From the NCBI RefSeq assembly GCF_002072155.1, contig NZ_BDIY01000005.1:1-64000 (forward strand): DNA of 64,000 bases, read 5' to 3'. The position numbers and the translations under genes were made by a program. Below are positions 26,181-35,368 of this stretch, one piece after another; positions within the stretch are counted from its first letter, which is position 1, and each line of letters starts with the position of its first letter. The notes beneath the pieces were generated by a model. That model made no database searches. It was not told the origin of the DNA and saw nothing but the letters and a program-made list of their open reading frames with translations. This DNA comes from Roseovarius sp. A-2. Lineage in GTDB: Bacteria > Pseudomonadota > Alphaproteobacteria > Rhodobacterales > Rhodobacteraceae.

Positions 26181-26207
26181 AAATTGGTAAAACTATATAA
26201 CCAATTT
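26181..26207 (-). promoter_or_regulatory. Inverted repeat in the glcD promoter
   Basis: AAATTGGT (26181-26188) and ACCAATTT (26200-26207) are perfect 8-bp arms around an 11-base AT-rich spacer, ending 13 bases before the glcD start. TATATAGT inside the spacer on the minus strand could be a -10 box. The arms resemble GntR/FadR-family half-sites (TTGGT/ACCAA), but the spacing is wider than the usual three bases. Confidence 0.5.
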
Positions 26208-26287
26208 GACGATGTTGCGAGTCCTTTTTCATCGGCGCGACCCTCTGACACTTGCGCAGCTTGGCGCGCTCGGGCAAGGGAAAGCGC

Positions 26288-26698
26288 ATGGATTGGGTCA
26301 AGATCATACATATTCTCTGTGTCATGGGCTGGATGACGTCGATCTTCGCCGTGCCCCGCGCGCTGATCTATTGGCACCGCGAATGGGACAGTCTGGGCGA
26401 ATTCGGCCCGCTTGGCGATCTGACCATCCGGCTCTATCGCTTCTCACTGGGTCTTGGCGTGATCGCCATCGCGACCGGGCTCTACCTCGCGAATTGGCTG
26501 GGCTGGCCCGGCTGGACGCATCTCAAGCTGGCGCTGGTGCTTGCGCTGGCCCTGCATTACGGCTGGACCGGACGGCTGGTGCTGCGGGCGCGAAAGGGTA
26601 TCTTTACCGAGAGCGACCGTTTCCTGCGAATCTTCAACGAAATCAGCGTGTTCGGCGCGATTGCGGTGCTCTGGGCCGTGGTCGTGCGCCCGTTCTGA
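26288..26698 (+). CDS. HemJ/CopD-like membrane protein
   Basis: 136 residues and four membrane helices. The opening VKIIHILCVMGWMTSIFAVPRA, GWPGWTHLKLALVLAL, the RFLRIFNE block and a final VVVRPF align by eye with HemJ (protoporphyrinogen oxidase, COG1981). The two residues important in HemJ, an early His and a central Lys, correspond to H8 and K80. It could be a HemJ paralogue; no other haem gene is next to it. It diverges from glcD and is followed after 5 bases by a DUF599 gene. Confidence 0.65.
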   Translation: MDWVKIIHILCVMGWMTSIFAVPRALIYWHREWDSLGEFGPLGDLTIRLYRFSLGLGVIAIATGLYLANWLGWPGWTHLKLALVLALALHYGWTGRLVLRARKGIFTESDRFLRIFNEISVFGAIAVLWAVVVRPF

Positions 26699-26703
26699 AC
26701 CCG

Positions 26704-27426
26704 ATGGGCGCGCTGCCACCAGAGCTGGCGCATTTCACGCGGCTCGACGCTGTCGGCGTGGCGCTGCTGCTTGGCGTCTGGATCTGCACGACGCTGCTGA
26801 TCGAAAACGCGCCGCGCCGTTGGCCCTCTACCTCGAACCTGATGGCGGACTATCGCCGCGAATGGATGGTGCAATTCGTGACCCGTGATCCGCGCATCTT
26901 CGATTCGCAGATGATCGGGCAATTGCGGCAGGGCACGGCGTTTTTCGCGTCGGCCACGCTGATTGCCATCGGCGGGGCACTGGCGCTTCTGGGCGATCTG
27001 GAGCAGGTGATCGGCCTTGCCGACGATCTGAGCGCGGGACAACGCCCGATGATCGTCTGGGAGATCAAGATCCTGCTGGTCGTGCTGTTTCTGGTCAATG
27101 CCTTTCTCAAGTTCGTCTGGTCCAACCGGTTGTTCGGCTATTGCGCGGTACTGATGGGGGCGGTGCCCAACGATCCGGGCCATCCCGCCGCTCTGGCGCG
27201 GGCCCGCAAGGCGGGCGAGATCAACATTACCGCCGCGCGCGGGTTCAATCGCGGGCTGCGCGCACTCTATTGTGCGCTCGCCGCCACCGCCTGGTTGCTT
27301 GGGGCCCATGCGCTGATCGCGGCGGCGCTGGTAACAGCACTGGTGTTGCTGCGGCGCGAATTCGCCTCGGCGTCTCGGGCGGTGCTTATGCAGCCGGACA
27401 CTGCGGAAAACCACACAAAGACGTGA
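26704..27426 (+). CDS. DUF599 family membrane protein
   Basis: 240 residues with about four helices. IENAPRRWPSTSNLMADYRREWM near the N-terminus, FFASATLIAIGGALALLGD, WEIKILLVVLFLVNAFLKFVWSNRLFGY and AGEINITAARGFNRGLRALY are typical for DUF599. I chose ATG 26704 (MGALPPELAHF); about 166 upstream codons in the same frame only shadow the HemJ-like gene. It lies 5 bases after that gene. The function of the family is unknown. Confidence 0.82.
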   Translation: MGALPPELAHFTRLDAVGVALLLGVWICTTLLIENAPRRWPSTSNLMADYRREWMVQFVTRDPRIFDSQMIGQLRQGTAFFASATLIAIGGALALLGDLEQVIGLADDLSAGQRPMIVWEIKILLVVLFLVNAFLKFVWSNRLFGYCAVLMGAVPNDPGHPAALARARKAGEINITAARGFNRGLRALYCALAATAWLLGAHALIAAALVTALVLLRREFASASRAVLMQPDTAENHTKT

Positions 27427-27462
27427 GTGCAACACAGGCGTTTTCGCCTTATGGTGGGAGTT

Positions 27463-27822
27463 ATGAAAAAAATCACATCTTGCCTTGTCACCTGCTGTTT
27501 CGCCACCGCCGCTATGGCGCATGACCCCGTGATACTTGATGTTCAGGTGGAGAAGTTGGGCATGTCATGGCGTGTCGATGTGACCCTTGAGCATCCCGAT
27601 ACCGGTTGGGACCATTATGCCGATGGCTGGGAGGTGCTGGACTCCGAGGGCAATCGCCTTGGCCACCGCGTGCTGCACCACCCGCATGTCAACGAGCAGC
27701 CTTTCACCCGGTCGCTGACAAACCTGCAGATTCCCGATGGCACCCGCGAGATTTTCGTCAAGGCGCATTGTTCCGTCGATGGCTGGAGCGGGGCGCCGGT
27801 GCGGGTGGAATTGACGCCCTGA
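27463..27822 (+). CDS. Small secreted protein of unknown function
   Basis: 119 residues. Signal peptide MKKITSCLVTCCFATAAMA, cleaved before HDP. The mature part is a single beta-rich domain with many His (VTLEHPDTGWDHY, HRVLHHPHVNEQPF) and a single mature Cys. GGTGGGAG precedes ATG 27463. It lies 36 bases after the DUF599 gene and may be co-transcribed. The His content suggests possible metal binding, which is conjecture. Confidence 0.7.
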   Translation: MKKITSCLVTCCFATAAMAHDPVILDVQVEKLGMSWRVDVTLEHPDTGWDHYADGWEVLDSEGNRLGHRVLHHPHVNEQPFTRSLTNLQIPDGTREIFVKAHCSVDGWSGAPVRVELTP

Positions 27823-27980
27823 GGCAGGCTTAGGCCTTGAGGGCCCGTTGATAGTGAGCCGCGTATCGCCGGGCCGCGGTGTGGCCATCCGACGCTGGTT
27901 ATGTAGCGCTTTATCCCAGCCAAGCCCGGAAACATCTGAGCACAGAGCAGGTTGCAGCCAAATCGCCGCGCAGGGGCATA

Positions 27981-27999
27981 ACGGCAACGACAGCTTCAG
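27981..27999. repeat. 19-base motif shared with 16129-16147
   Basis: ACGGCAACGACAGCTTCAG, one mismatch from the copy at 16129. It lies 15 bases past the 3' end of a minus-strand gene, as at the other site. The remainder of the 27823-28013 gap holds nothing I can identify. Confidence 0.45.
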
Positions 28000-28013
28000 G
28001 GCAAAACCACCCT

Positions 28014-30062
28014 CTACCGACGCCCTTCGCGCAACCATCCGGCCAGGATCAGCCCGGAGACCAGCAACAGCACCAGCCAGGGCGGCAACAGTGCCATCTG
28101 GCTCACGCTCATCGTCTCATAGGCGCCGCGCGGGGTGATGCCGATCCAGCCGCGACCGGCGGCGGGGCGGCCGTCGCGCACCTCGCGGATGCGCGGCACC
28201 CCGTCGGCCATCGCCTGCACCCCGCCATTCGTGGCGTCGATCACCGGCCGCAAGGCGGCATCGCTGGCAATCGTGCGCTCGAATTCCACCGGGGCCGCCG
28301 GGCCAAGCCCGATGACGGCGCTCTCTTCGCCATTCTCCAGCCGGTAAAGCCCGATTTCGGGCCCGTCATAAAGCGCCTCGAACCGCCCCGGAGAGACCTC
28401 TTCGAGATCGCGCTCCACCGCCTCGCCCGAGGGGGTGGTGATCGTCACGGGCCCCACATCGCCCGACAGCGAGCGGCGGATGATGCGCATCCTCTGGCCG
28501 GTCGCCTCGGCCCAGAGCGCCTCTTCCTCAAGCTCGGGTTCCTTCATCATCCAATGCGCCAGACGGCGCAGCAATTCGAGCTGTGGCCCGCCGCCCTCGA
28601 ACCCGCGCCCCCAAAGCCAGGCGTGGTCCGACGCCAGAAGCGCCACGCGCCCCTCGCCCACCCGGTCGAGCATCAATAGTGGCCGGTCGCCCGCACCCGA
28701 CATCACCACGTCGCCACCCGTCGGCGTCACTTCGATCTGGCGCATCCAGCGCCCCCATTCGGCGCCGAAATCACGCTCCAGCCCGGCGGTCACCGGGTGC
28801 CGCTCGCCAAGGTCGGTCACATCGGGACGATAGCCCTCTTCCACCACCCGCGCGGTGGGGCGGGCGGGTACCAGTTCTTCGAACGGGCCGCGATAGATGC
28901 TTTCGGCCCCGGCGAAATCCGGGCCTGCGGCGAGCAGCACCGCGCCGCCTTTTTCCACATATTGGCGGATGTTCTCGAGATAGATCGAGGGCAGGATGCC
29001 GCGCCGACGATAACGGTCAAAGATGATCAGGTCGAAATCATCGACCTTTTCGAGAAACAATTCCCGCGTCGGAAAGGCAATGAGCGACAGTTCCCGCACC
29101 GGCACGCCGTCCTGTTTCTCGGGCGGGCGCAGGATCGTGAAATGCACCAGATCGACGGAACTGTCGGATTTCAGCAGGTTGCGCCATGTCCGGGTGCCGG
29201 GATGCGGCTGGCCCGAGACCAGCAGCACGCTGAGCCGGTCACGCACGCCGTTGATCTGCACCAGCGCGGTGTTGTTGCGGTCGGTAAGCTCGCCCGTCGC
29301 CATGGGCGTGGTGAATTGCAGCACGTTGCGCCCGCCATGCGGCAGGGTCAACGGCAGGGTCATCTCCTCGCCCAGGGGCACCAGGAAGCGGCGCGGCTCT
29401 TCGCCGTCGATGGAGATGTCGAGCGGCACTTCCATCACGCCTTCGGGGGCGGCGCCATCATCCTCGATGGTCAGCGTCAGACGCACTTCCTCGTCGAGGA
29501 TGGCAAAGGCCGGGGCATTGTCGACGCGCAGCCGCCGGTCCCAGTCGCCCTCGCGTCCGCTATGCAATAGGTGCAGCGGCGCGGGGATGTCGGGCGCGCG
29601 CTCGGCGTCGTGAATGCGCCCGTCCGACAGCAGGATCACCCCGGCGATGCGCCCGCGCGGCTCTTCGGCCATGGCCTGTGCCAGCGCGGTCATCGCCAGG
29701 GTGCCGCCATTCTCGGGCGCGTCGGGCACCGGCACGCGCCGCACCTCGGTATTGTCGCGCGCCTCGAGCCGTGCGGCCAGCGTATCGGCGGTCGATTGCG
29801 TCATCGTCTCGCGGTCGCCAAGGCCCTGGCTGGCGCTTTGATCCTCGACCAGCAGCACGATATCGCTCAGCGGTGCGCGATCCTCCTGCTGATAGGCGGG
29901 GCCAAGCAGCGCCCCCAGCACCACCAGCCCGGCCAGCGCCCGAAACGCCCAGCCAGAGAGGCCCCGCAACAGCGCGAGGGACAGCCCGGCCGCGACCAGC
30001 ACCGCCAATGCGCCAATCAGCCAGACCGGCAGAAGCGGATCGAAGATTACGCTGCCCGTCAT
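28014..30062 (-). CDS. Large membrane protein of the MoxR/DUF58 operon (VWA/amidotransferase-like folds)
   Basis: 682 residues with two or three N-terminal helices (about 10-30, 40-60) and one C-terminal helix (PPWLVLLLVSGLILAGWL). The middle contains a VWA-like stretch (SDIVLLVEDQSASQGLGDRETM; GVILLSDGRIHDAER) and a class I amidotransferase-like Rossmann segment (DFDLIIFDRYRRRGILP; YVEKGGAVLLAAGPDF; GEGRVALLASDHAWLWG). Its start overlaps the preceding gene by 4 bases (ATGA). It is the last gene of the moxR operon and probably part of a membrane complex; enzymatic activity is unproven. Confidence 0.8.
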   Translation of the reverse strand: MTGSVIFDPLLPVWLIGALAVLVAAGLSLALLRGLSGWAFRALAGLVVLGALLGPAYQQEDRAPLSDIVLLVEDQSASQGLGDRETMTQSTADTLAARLEARDNTEVRRVPVPDAPENGGTLAMTALAQAMAEEPRGRIAGVILLSDGRIHDAERAPDIPAPLHLLHSGREGDWDRRLRVDNAPAFAILDEEVRLTLTIEDDGAAPEGVMEVPLDISIDGEEPRRFLVPLGEEMTLPLTLPHGGRNVLQFTTPMATGELTDRNNTALVQINGVRDRLSVLLVSGQPHPGTRTWRNLLKSDSSVDLVHFTILRPPEKQDGVPVRELSLIAFPTRELFLEKVDDFDLIIFDRYRRRGILPSIYLENIRQYVEKGGAVLLAAGPDFAGAESIYRGPFEELVPARPTARVVEEGYRPDVTDLGERHPVTAGLERDFGAEWGRWMRQIEVTPTGGDVVMSGAGDRPLLMLDRVGEGRVALLASDHAWLWGRGFEGGGPQLELLRRLAHWMMKEPELEEEALWAEATGQRMRIIRRSLSGDVGPVTITTPSGEAVERDLEEVSPGRFEALYDGPEIGLYRLENGEESAVIGLGPAAPVEFERTIASDAALRPVIDATNGGVQAMADGVPRIREVRDGRPAAGRGWIGITPRGAYETMSVSQMALLPPWLVLLLVSGLILAGWLREGRR

Positions 30063-32818
30063 TGGCCCAACCTGTCGAGAAGCGCGGGCACATGGACCTG
30101 ATCCGATTTGTAATTGCCGGTCAGCACATGCATCACCAGGTTGACACCAAAGCGGTAAGCCAGTTCTCGCTGCCGCTCCCCGGCATAGCCGCGCCCGACC
30201 GGAAAGAGCGGATCGCCACGCTCGTTCACTGCCCAGGCCGAGGCCCAGTCATTGCCGCCGATCACCACTGGCGTCACCCCGTCGTTGAGATTGCGGAACG
30301 GCATCCCCTCGATGCGTTCGGCATCGGGGGGTGCGGCCTCGACCCAGACGGCGCGGCCGGTGTGACGGCCCGGAAAATCGCTGAGCAGATAGAAGGTGCG
30401 GGTCAGCACGTGATCCTCGGGCACCGGCTCCAGCGGGGGAATATCGAGCGGGGCGGCCAGCCGTTGCAGCCGCGCACCATTGGGTGAGGAGGCACCGAAC
30501 CCTGCCACATCGGCATCGCGCGTGTCGAACACGATCATGCCGCCGCTGCGCAGGTAGTCGTTGAGCTTCACATAGGCCTCGGCCGATGGGGTGGGCTGAT
30601 CAGGCGTGATCGGCCAGTAGAGGATCGGGTAGAACGCCAGCTCGTCGGTTTCGAGGTCGACGCTGATCGGCGGATCAGGCTCGATCGAGGTGCGGAAGGT
30701 GAGCATGCGCCCCAGCCCCCGCAGCCCGGCGCGCGCGGCATCGTCGACCTGCGTGTTGCCGGTGATCACATGGGCCAGCACCACCTCCGAGGTCGCCTCA
30801 ATGGCGCGGGCATCATCCGATTGCGCCTGCGCCGGTTGCGGTGCGCCAAGGCTGAGCGCCAGCAGCAGAACCGCCGCCGCCCGCGCGGGCCAGAGCCGCC
30901 CCGAAAGTGCCAGCGAGGCAAGGATATCGGCCGTCAACAACACCAGCGCCGTTGCCAGTACCCATCCGCCAAGCGGCGTCTCAGGCGTGCGGGCCAGCCC
31001 CTCGACGGGGATGCGGGCGGGCCATGACATAGGGGTCAGTGTCGTCGCGGCTGTCATGACGTTGCGCGCCACCCTGCGTTCGGGACCATCATAAAGCCCC
31101 GGTAAAAGGTCGGGGCCAAGGGCTGCATCAAGCACGTCCTCGCCCGCCACGCCGGGCCGTGTGCCCGCGTCATCCAGCCGTCCGAACCCGTCAAGCACCT
31201 CGACCGGTTGCCATGTTGTGCCCGCCAGTTCTGCCATGTCCGGCGGGGCCATGGCAGAAGAGACCGCCAGCCGCTCCAGCATCTGGACGAAGAGGCCCGA
31301 AAGCGGTAATGACGACCATTCGGCATTGGCGGTGACGTGAAAGAGCACGACCTGGCCCGCACCGATGCGCTTGCGCGTGACCAGCGGCGTGCCATCGGTC
31401 AGCTGCGCGATAACCCGCTCGGCCAACGTCGGGTCGGGCTGTGCCATGACCTGCGCGCTGACCGTCACATCGGTGGGGATATCGAGCCCCTGAAATGGGC
31501 TGCCATCGGGGAATGGGGCCAGAGATTTTGGCTCTCCCCAGCTCATCGCGCCGCCCACGGTGCGCCCGCCCGCGCGCAGGCGCACCGGCATCAGCGGGGC
31601 CTCTTCGCTGCGCGAGACATCGCTTGCGGCGACGCGCGGCCCGGCAAAGCGCAGGAGCAACCCGCCCTTTTCGGCCCATTCGAGCAAGGCCGCCTGCTCG
31701 GCCCCCGACAGCGTCGCCACATCGGCCAGCACGATCACATCGGGGTTGGCGGGTAGCACATCCATCAACGCGCCGTCGAGCAGATCGGCGGTCGGCACCA
31801 GAGCCTGTTCAAGGTAATGCAGCGGCGACAGAAGCTCCAACCCCTCGCGATCCTCGCGCCCGGAAATCAGCGCCACCTCGCGCCGTTTCAGCCCGTCATC
31901 GGTGAGCGTGACCGCCCCGGCCTGCGTCTCGCCGGCGATCTCGAACCGGGTCACGCGGGCGCGCAGTTCCGGCGGCAGCGACAGCGCGCCGGTGGTCTCG
32001 GTCGCGCCGTCTTGAAACGTCATCGGCAGGCTTGCCAGTACGCGGGGAATGCCTGCCGGATCAAGGCCATGGGCGTTGACGGTGATTTCGCGCGCATCGC
32101 CGGGCGCGGCGCGCAGCGCGGTCAGATCGACCAGTCCGTCAGACAGTTGCGCAGGCCGCAGCGCCATGACCGGGCGCACGCTTTCATGCACCGTGACCGG
32201 GCCGCGCGCTTCCAGCGTCTCAAGCAGTGCATCGCGCCCGTCATGCGCCAGCCCGTCCGAGAACCAGCGCGTCTCGAACCCGTCCTCGTCCAGCAGGCCC
32301 GCCGCCGTCTCAAGCGTCGCGGGCGCGGGGGCCCAGGGCGCGGGTGTCAGCCCCGGCAGCCCGCTGCGCCAAGTCTCGGCAGCGCGAAAAACCGGTGCCT
32401 GGGGGTCGCTCAGATCCATGATTGCGGCGGCGCGCCCGGCGCGGCTCGCCTCGGCCAAAAGCCCGTCCATCACCGCGATCTGCGCATTCCAGTCCCGCGC
32501 AGTGGCCCAACTTGCATCGGTCATGATCAGCAGCGGCAGGCGGCTTGCCGCCTCGCCCTCGGCGCGCGGGTTGAGCACCGGGCCTGCCAGCCCCACGATC
32601 ACCGCTGCGACGGCCAGCATCCTGAGCAGCAACAGCCACCACGGCGTGCGATCCGTCACCGTGTCATCATCGGTCAGCCCCAAAAGCAGCGCCACACCGG
32701 GGAACCGCCGCCGGATCGGGGCGGGCGGCACGGCGCGCAGGATAATCCAAAGGATGGGCAGGGCCGCGAGCGCCAGCAACAGCCAGGGTGCTGCGAAACC
32801 GATGGGGCAGAGCATCAT
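30059..32818 (-). CDS. BatA-N/DUF4159 membrane protein
   Basis: 919 residues. The N-terminal BatA-type segment (FAAPWLLLALAALPILWIIL, RRFPGVALLLGL, WWLLLLRMLAVAAVIVGLAG) gives two helices; a periplasmic VWA/amidotransferase-like body follows, then a further helix pair near residue 640-680. DUF4159 fills the last 220 residues (LETDELAFYPILYWPI, LNDYLRSGGMIVFDTRD, YRFGVNLVMHVLTGNYKSDQVH). The start overlaps the DUF58 stop by 4 bases (ATGA), replacing a longer open frame that runs into DUF58. It is the usual third gene of MoxR-DUF58-DUF4159 operons. Confidence 0.85.
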   Translation of the reverse strand: MMLCPIGFAAPWLLLALAALPILWIILRAVPPAPIRRRFPGVALLLGLTDDDTVTDRTPWWLLLLRMLAVAAVIVGLAGPVLNPRAEGEAASRLPLLIMTDASWATARDWNAQIAVMDGLLAEASRAGRAAAIMDLSDPQAPVFRAAETWRSGLPGLTPAPWAPAPATLETAAGLLDEDGFETRWFSDGLAHDGRDALLETLEARGPVTVHESVRPVMALRPAQLSDGLVDLTALRAAPGDAREITVNAHGLDPAGIPRVLASLPMTFQDGATETTGALSLPPELRARVTRFEIAGETQAGAVTLTDDGLKRREVALISGREDREGLELLSPLHYLEQALVPTADLLDGALMDVLPANPDVIVLADVATLSGAEQAALLEWAEKGGLLLRFAGPRVAASDVSRSEEAPLMPVRLRAGGRTVGGAMSWGEPKSLAPFPDGSPFQGLDIPTDVTVSAQVMAQPDPTLAERVIAQLTDGTPLVTRKRIGAGQVVLFHVTANAEWSSLPLSGLFVQMLERLAVSSAMAPPDMAELAGTTWQPVEVLDGFGRLDDAGTRPGVAGEDVLDAALGPDLLPGLYDGPERRVARNVMTAATTLTPMSWPARIPVEGLARTPETPLGGWVLATALVLLTADILASLALSGRLWPARAAAVLLLALSLGAPQPAQAQSDDARAIEATSEVVLAHVITGNTQVDDAARAGLRGLGRMLTFRTSIEPDPPISVDLETDELAFYPILYWPITPDQPTPSAEAYVKLNDYLRSGGMIVFDTRDADVAGFGASSPNGARLQRLAAPLDIPPLEPVPEDHVLTRTFYLLSDFPGRHTGRAVWVEAAPPDAERIEGMPFRNLNDGVTPVVIGGNDWASAWAVNERGDPLFPVGRGYAGERQRELAYRFGVNLVMHVLTGNYKSDQVHVPALLDRLGQ

Positions 32819-33696
32819 GCGCCCGCCCCCTTGTCGATTGCACGATAGAGCCACAGAAGCGCCGATTGCGCGGAGTCGCCGGTGTGATGCAGGCCATGCC
32901 GCCAGCCGGTCGCGGCACAAAGCGCGGCCAGTTCGGCCTTACGCGCGGCCAGCCGTTCCAGATAGCGGTCGCGCAGATCATTCGCCTTCAAGGTCTCATG
33001 CGCCAGCGTGCCGCCCATGCTCTCGAATATCGTGCGCCCACGATAGGGAAACGCCTCTTCCGCCGGGTCGAGCACCTGATAGACCACGCCGCGCACCCCG
33101 CGATCCGCCGCCTTGGTCAGCGCTGCGTGCAGCCCGCTCAGATCACCCATGAAATCCGAGATCAAGAGCGCCCGGCCATGCGGCACGAGGCCCGCCATGT
33201 CGGGGCTTGCGTAATCCTCGTCGCTGTCGAGGGTCAGCGCCTGCGCCAGCCGGGCCAGTTGCGCCTGCCCGCGCCGGGGGGGCAGGGCGGTGCCGGTCAT
33301 TCCCACCCGCTCGCCTCCGCGCAGCAGCAGCACCGACATCGCCAGCGCCAGAAGCCGCGCACGATCCGCCTTGTCGGGCAGGCCCTTGTCCGAGGAAAAC
33401 CGCATCGAAGCGGCGGGATCGACCCAGAGCATGACGCTCTGCGCGATCTGCCATTCGCGTTGCCGCACGAATTGCGCGTCCGACCGGGCCGAGCGGCGCC
33501 AATCGATCATTCGGCGGCTGTCGCCCTGCTGCACCGGGCGGTATTGCCAGAAATCGTCGCCTTGCCCCGCCCGTCTGCGGCCGTGCTCGCCCAGAAGGAC
33601 GGTGCCCGCCAGATGCTCGGCCCGCGCCAGAAGCGGCGGCAGGCGCGCGGCCTCGGCCTCGGCGCGGGGGCGCAGGGTATGAACACTCGCTATCAT
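32815..33696 (-). CDS. DUF58 domain protein
   Basis: 293 residues. GEHGRRRAGQGDDFWQYRPVQQGDSRRMIDWRRSAR is the conserved DUF58 core (quoted here in part), followed by a VWA-like half with SVMLWVDPAASMRF and ALLISDFMGD. It starts one base after the MoxR stop and ends in an ATGA overlap with the next gene. DUF58 proteins partner MoxR AAA+ ATPases in poorly understood maturation or stress systems. Confidence 0.88.
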   Translation of the reverse strand: MIASVHTLRPRAEAEAARLPPLLARAEHLAGTVLLGEHGRRRAGQGDDFWQYRPVQQGDSRRMIDWRRSARSDAQFVRQREWQIAQSVMLWVDPAASMRFSSDKGLPDKADRARLLALAMSVLLLRGGERVGMTGTALPPRRGQAQLARLAQALTLDSDEDYASPDMAGLVPHGRALLISDFMGDLSGLHAALTKAADRGVRGVVYQVLDPAEEAFPYRGRTIFESMGGTLAHETLKANDLRDRYLERLAARKAELAALCAATGWRHGLHHTGDSAQSALLWLYRAIDKGAGA

Positions 33697-33697
33697 G

Positions 33698-34705
33698 TCA
33701 GGCTGCGGCCTGAACCTGTGTCACATCCTCGACCATGCGCGCGATCAACGAGTTGAGGCTGTCGCCCCGGGCCCGTGCTGCGAAATTGAGCGCCATGCGA
33801 TGCCCCAGCACCGGCTGTGCCATTGCGGCCACGTCGCTGGCATCGGGTGCCAAACGGCCCTGCAGCATCGCCCGCGCCCGTACCGTCAGCATCAGCGCCT
33901 GTGCTGCACGCGGGCCAGGGCCCCAGGCGACGCTCTCGCGTACCCGGTCATCGGCGCTCGCATCTTCGGGACGGCAGGCGCGCACCAGATCGAGAATGAC
34001 CTCCATCACCTTTTCGCCCACCGGCATGCGGCGCAACGTCTGTTGCGCGTCAATCAACTCCTGGGGGGTAAAGACGCCATGCGCCTCCTCTTCTTCGGCC
34101 CCGGTGGTGGCGAGCAGGATCGCGCGTTCGGTGTCGCGGTCGGGATAAGGCACGTCGATCTGCACTAGAAAGCGGTCAAGCTGCGCCTCGGGCAGGGGGT
34201 ATGTGCCCTCTTGCTCGATCGGGTTTTGCGTGGCGAGTACGTGGAAGGGCGGCGTCAGGCTGCGGTTTTGACCCGCGACCGTGACCTGCCGTTCCTGCAT
34301 CGCCTGCAACAGGGCCGATTGCGTGCGCGGGCTCGCGCGGTTGATCTCGTCGGCCATCAGCAGTTGGCAGAAAATCGGACCTTCGATGAACTTGAAGGCG
34401 CGTTTTCCGTCCTCCGAGGTTTCCAGCACCTCGCTGCCGAGAATGTCGGCGGGCATGAGATCGGGGGTGAACTGCACGCGGTTGGTGTTGAGCCCCATCA
34501 CCGTGCCGAGCGTTTCCACCAGTCGGGTCTTGCCCAGACCGGGCAGACCGATGAGCAACCCGTGCCCGCCGCACAAAAGCGCCGAAAGCGACAGGTCGAC
34601 CACCCGCTCCTGACCGATGAACCGCCGTGTGATTGAGGCGCGGGCCTGCGCCAATTTGCCTTCCAGCGCGTCGAGACCGGCGAGAAGATCGGGGTCATCG
34701 GTCAT
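33698..34705 (-). CDS. MoxR-family AAA+ ATPase
   Basis: 335 residues. Walker A is GLPGLGKT (about 53-60), Walker B LLMADEINRA, sensor region ATQNPIEQEGTYPLPEAQLDRF, and the arginine-finger region follows. It leads a four-gene operon with DUF58, BatA/DUF4159 and a large membrane protein, each junction coupled. MoxR proteins act as chaperone-like remodelers, for example in metal insertion or envelope stress; the client here is unknown. It diverges from a DUF1285 gene across only 57 bases. Confidence 0.92.
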   Translation of the reverse strand: MTDDPDLLAGLDALEGKLAQARASITRRFIGQERVVDLSLSALLCGGHGLLIGLPGLGKTRLVETLGTVMGLNTNRVQFTPDLMPADILGSEVLETSEDGKRAFKFIEGPIFCQLLMADEINRASPRTQSALLQAMQERQVTVAGQNRSLTPPFHVLATQNPIEQEGTYPLPEAQLDRFLVQIDVPYPDRDTERAILLATTGAEEEEAHGVFTPQELIDAQQTLRRMPVGEKVMEVILDLVRACRPEDASADDRVRESVAWGPGPRAAQALMLTVRARAMLQGRLAPDASDVAAMAQPVLGHRMALNFAARARGDSLNSLIARMVEDVTQVQAAA

Positions 34706-34762
34706 GGCAAAACTCCTGTCAGAACTATATCTTCAGCCTAGAGTGTATCGCGCAAGACAGAA

Positions 34763-35356
34763 ATGGCAAAAGCAATGAGCGACAAACCCCTCACAACCCC
34801 GTCAGCCGAGGGCCTCGCCGCCTCGGCTCGCGCCGTTGCCAAGCAAGCGCGCGGGCTGCCCCCCGTGCACGACTGGAATCCGCCATTTCGTGGTGATCTC
34901 GACATGCGGATCGCCCGTGACGGCACGTGGTTCTATCAGGGCACGCCGATCACGCGCCCCGCTCTTGTGCGGCTTTTTTCGACCATTCTGCGCCGCGACG
35001 GGGATGATTATTTTCTGGTCACCCCGGTCGAAAAGGTCGGGATCACCGTGGACGATGCACCCTTCGTCGCCGTCGATATCGAGCCCGAGGGGGCAGGGCA
35101 GGAACAGACCCTGCGATTCGAGACCAATGTCGGCGATCACGTCACCGCCGGGCCGGATCATCCGATTCGTGTATCGCGCGACCCCGAGACCGGAGAGCCC
35201 GCGCCTTACGTGCTGGTGCGCGCCAATCTCGAGGCGCTCATCGACCGCAAGAGTTTTTACCGGCTGGTCGAGATCGGTGATTGTTCGGGGGGCTGGTTCG
35301 GTCTGTGGTCGGGCGGCGCGTTCTTCCGCATCATTCCGGAAGATGAATTACCCTGA
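34763..35356 (+). CDS. DUF1285 family protein
   Basis: 197 residues. [39 protein letters not shown] (positions about 38-77, shown in part) and the [13 protein letters not shown] block are the DUF1285 signature. An ATG at 34775 is an alternative start; neither has a clear ribosome site. Divergence from moxR is a recurrent neighbourhood in alphaproteobacteria as I recall it, hinting at a shared process. The function is unknown. Confidence 0.85.
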   Translation: MAKAMSDKPLTTPSAEGLAASARAVAKQARGLPPVHDWNPPFRGDLDMRIARDGTWFYQGTPITRPALVRLFSTILRRDGDDYFLVTPVEKVGITVDDAPFVAVDIEPEGAGQEQTLRFETNVGDHVTAGPDHPIRVSRDPETGEPAPYVLVRANLEALIDRKSFYRLVEIGDCSGGWFGLWSGGAFFRIIPEDELP

Positions 35357-35368
35357 GCCGATCGCCGG

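Noticed and set aside
26181..26207. Standard GlcC/PdhR operator
   Set aside because: Those sites have about three bases between GGT and ACC; here there are eleven, so only a generic inverted repeat is reported.
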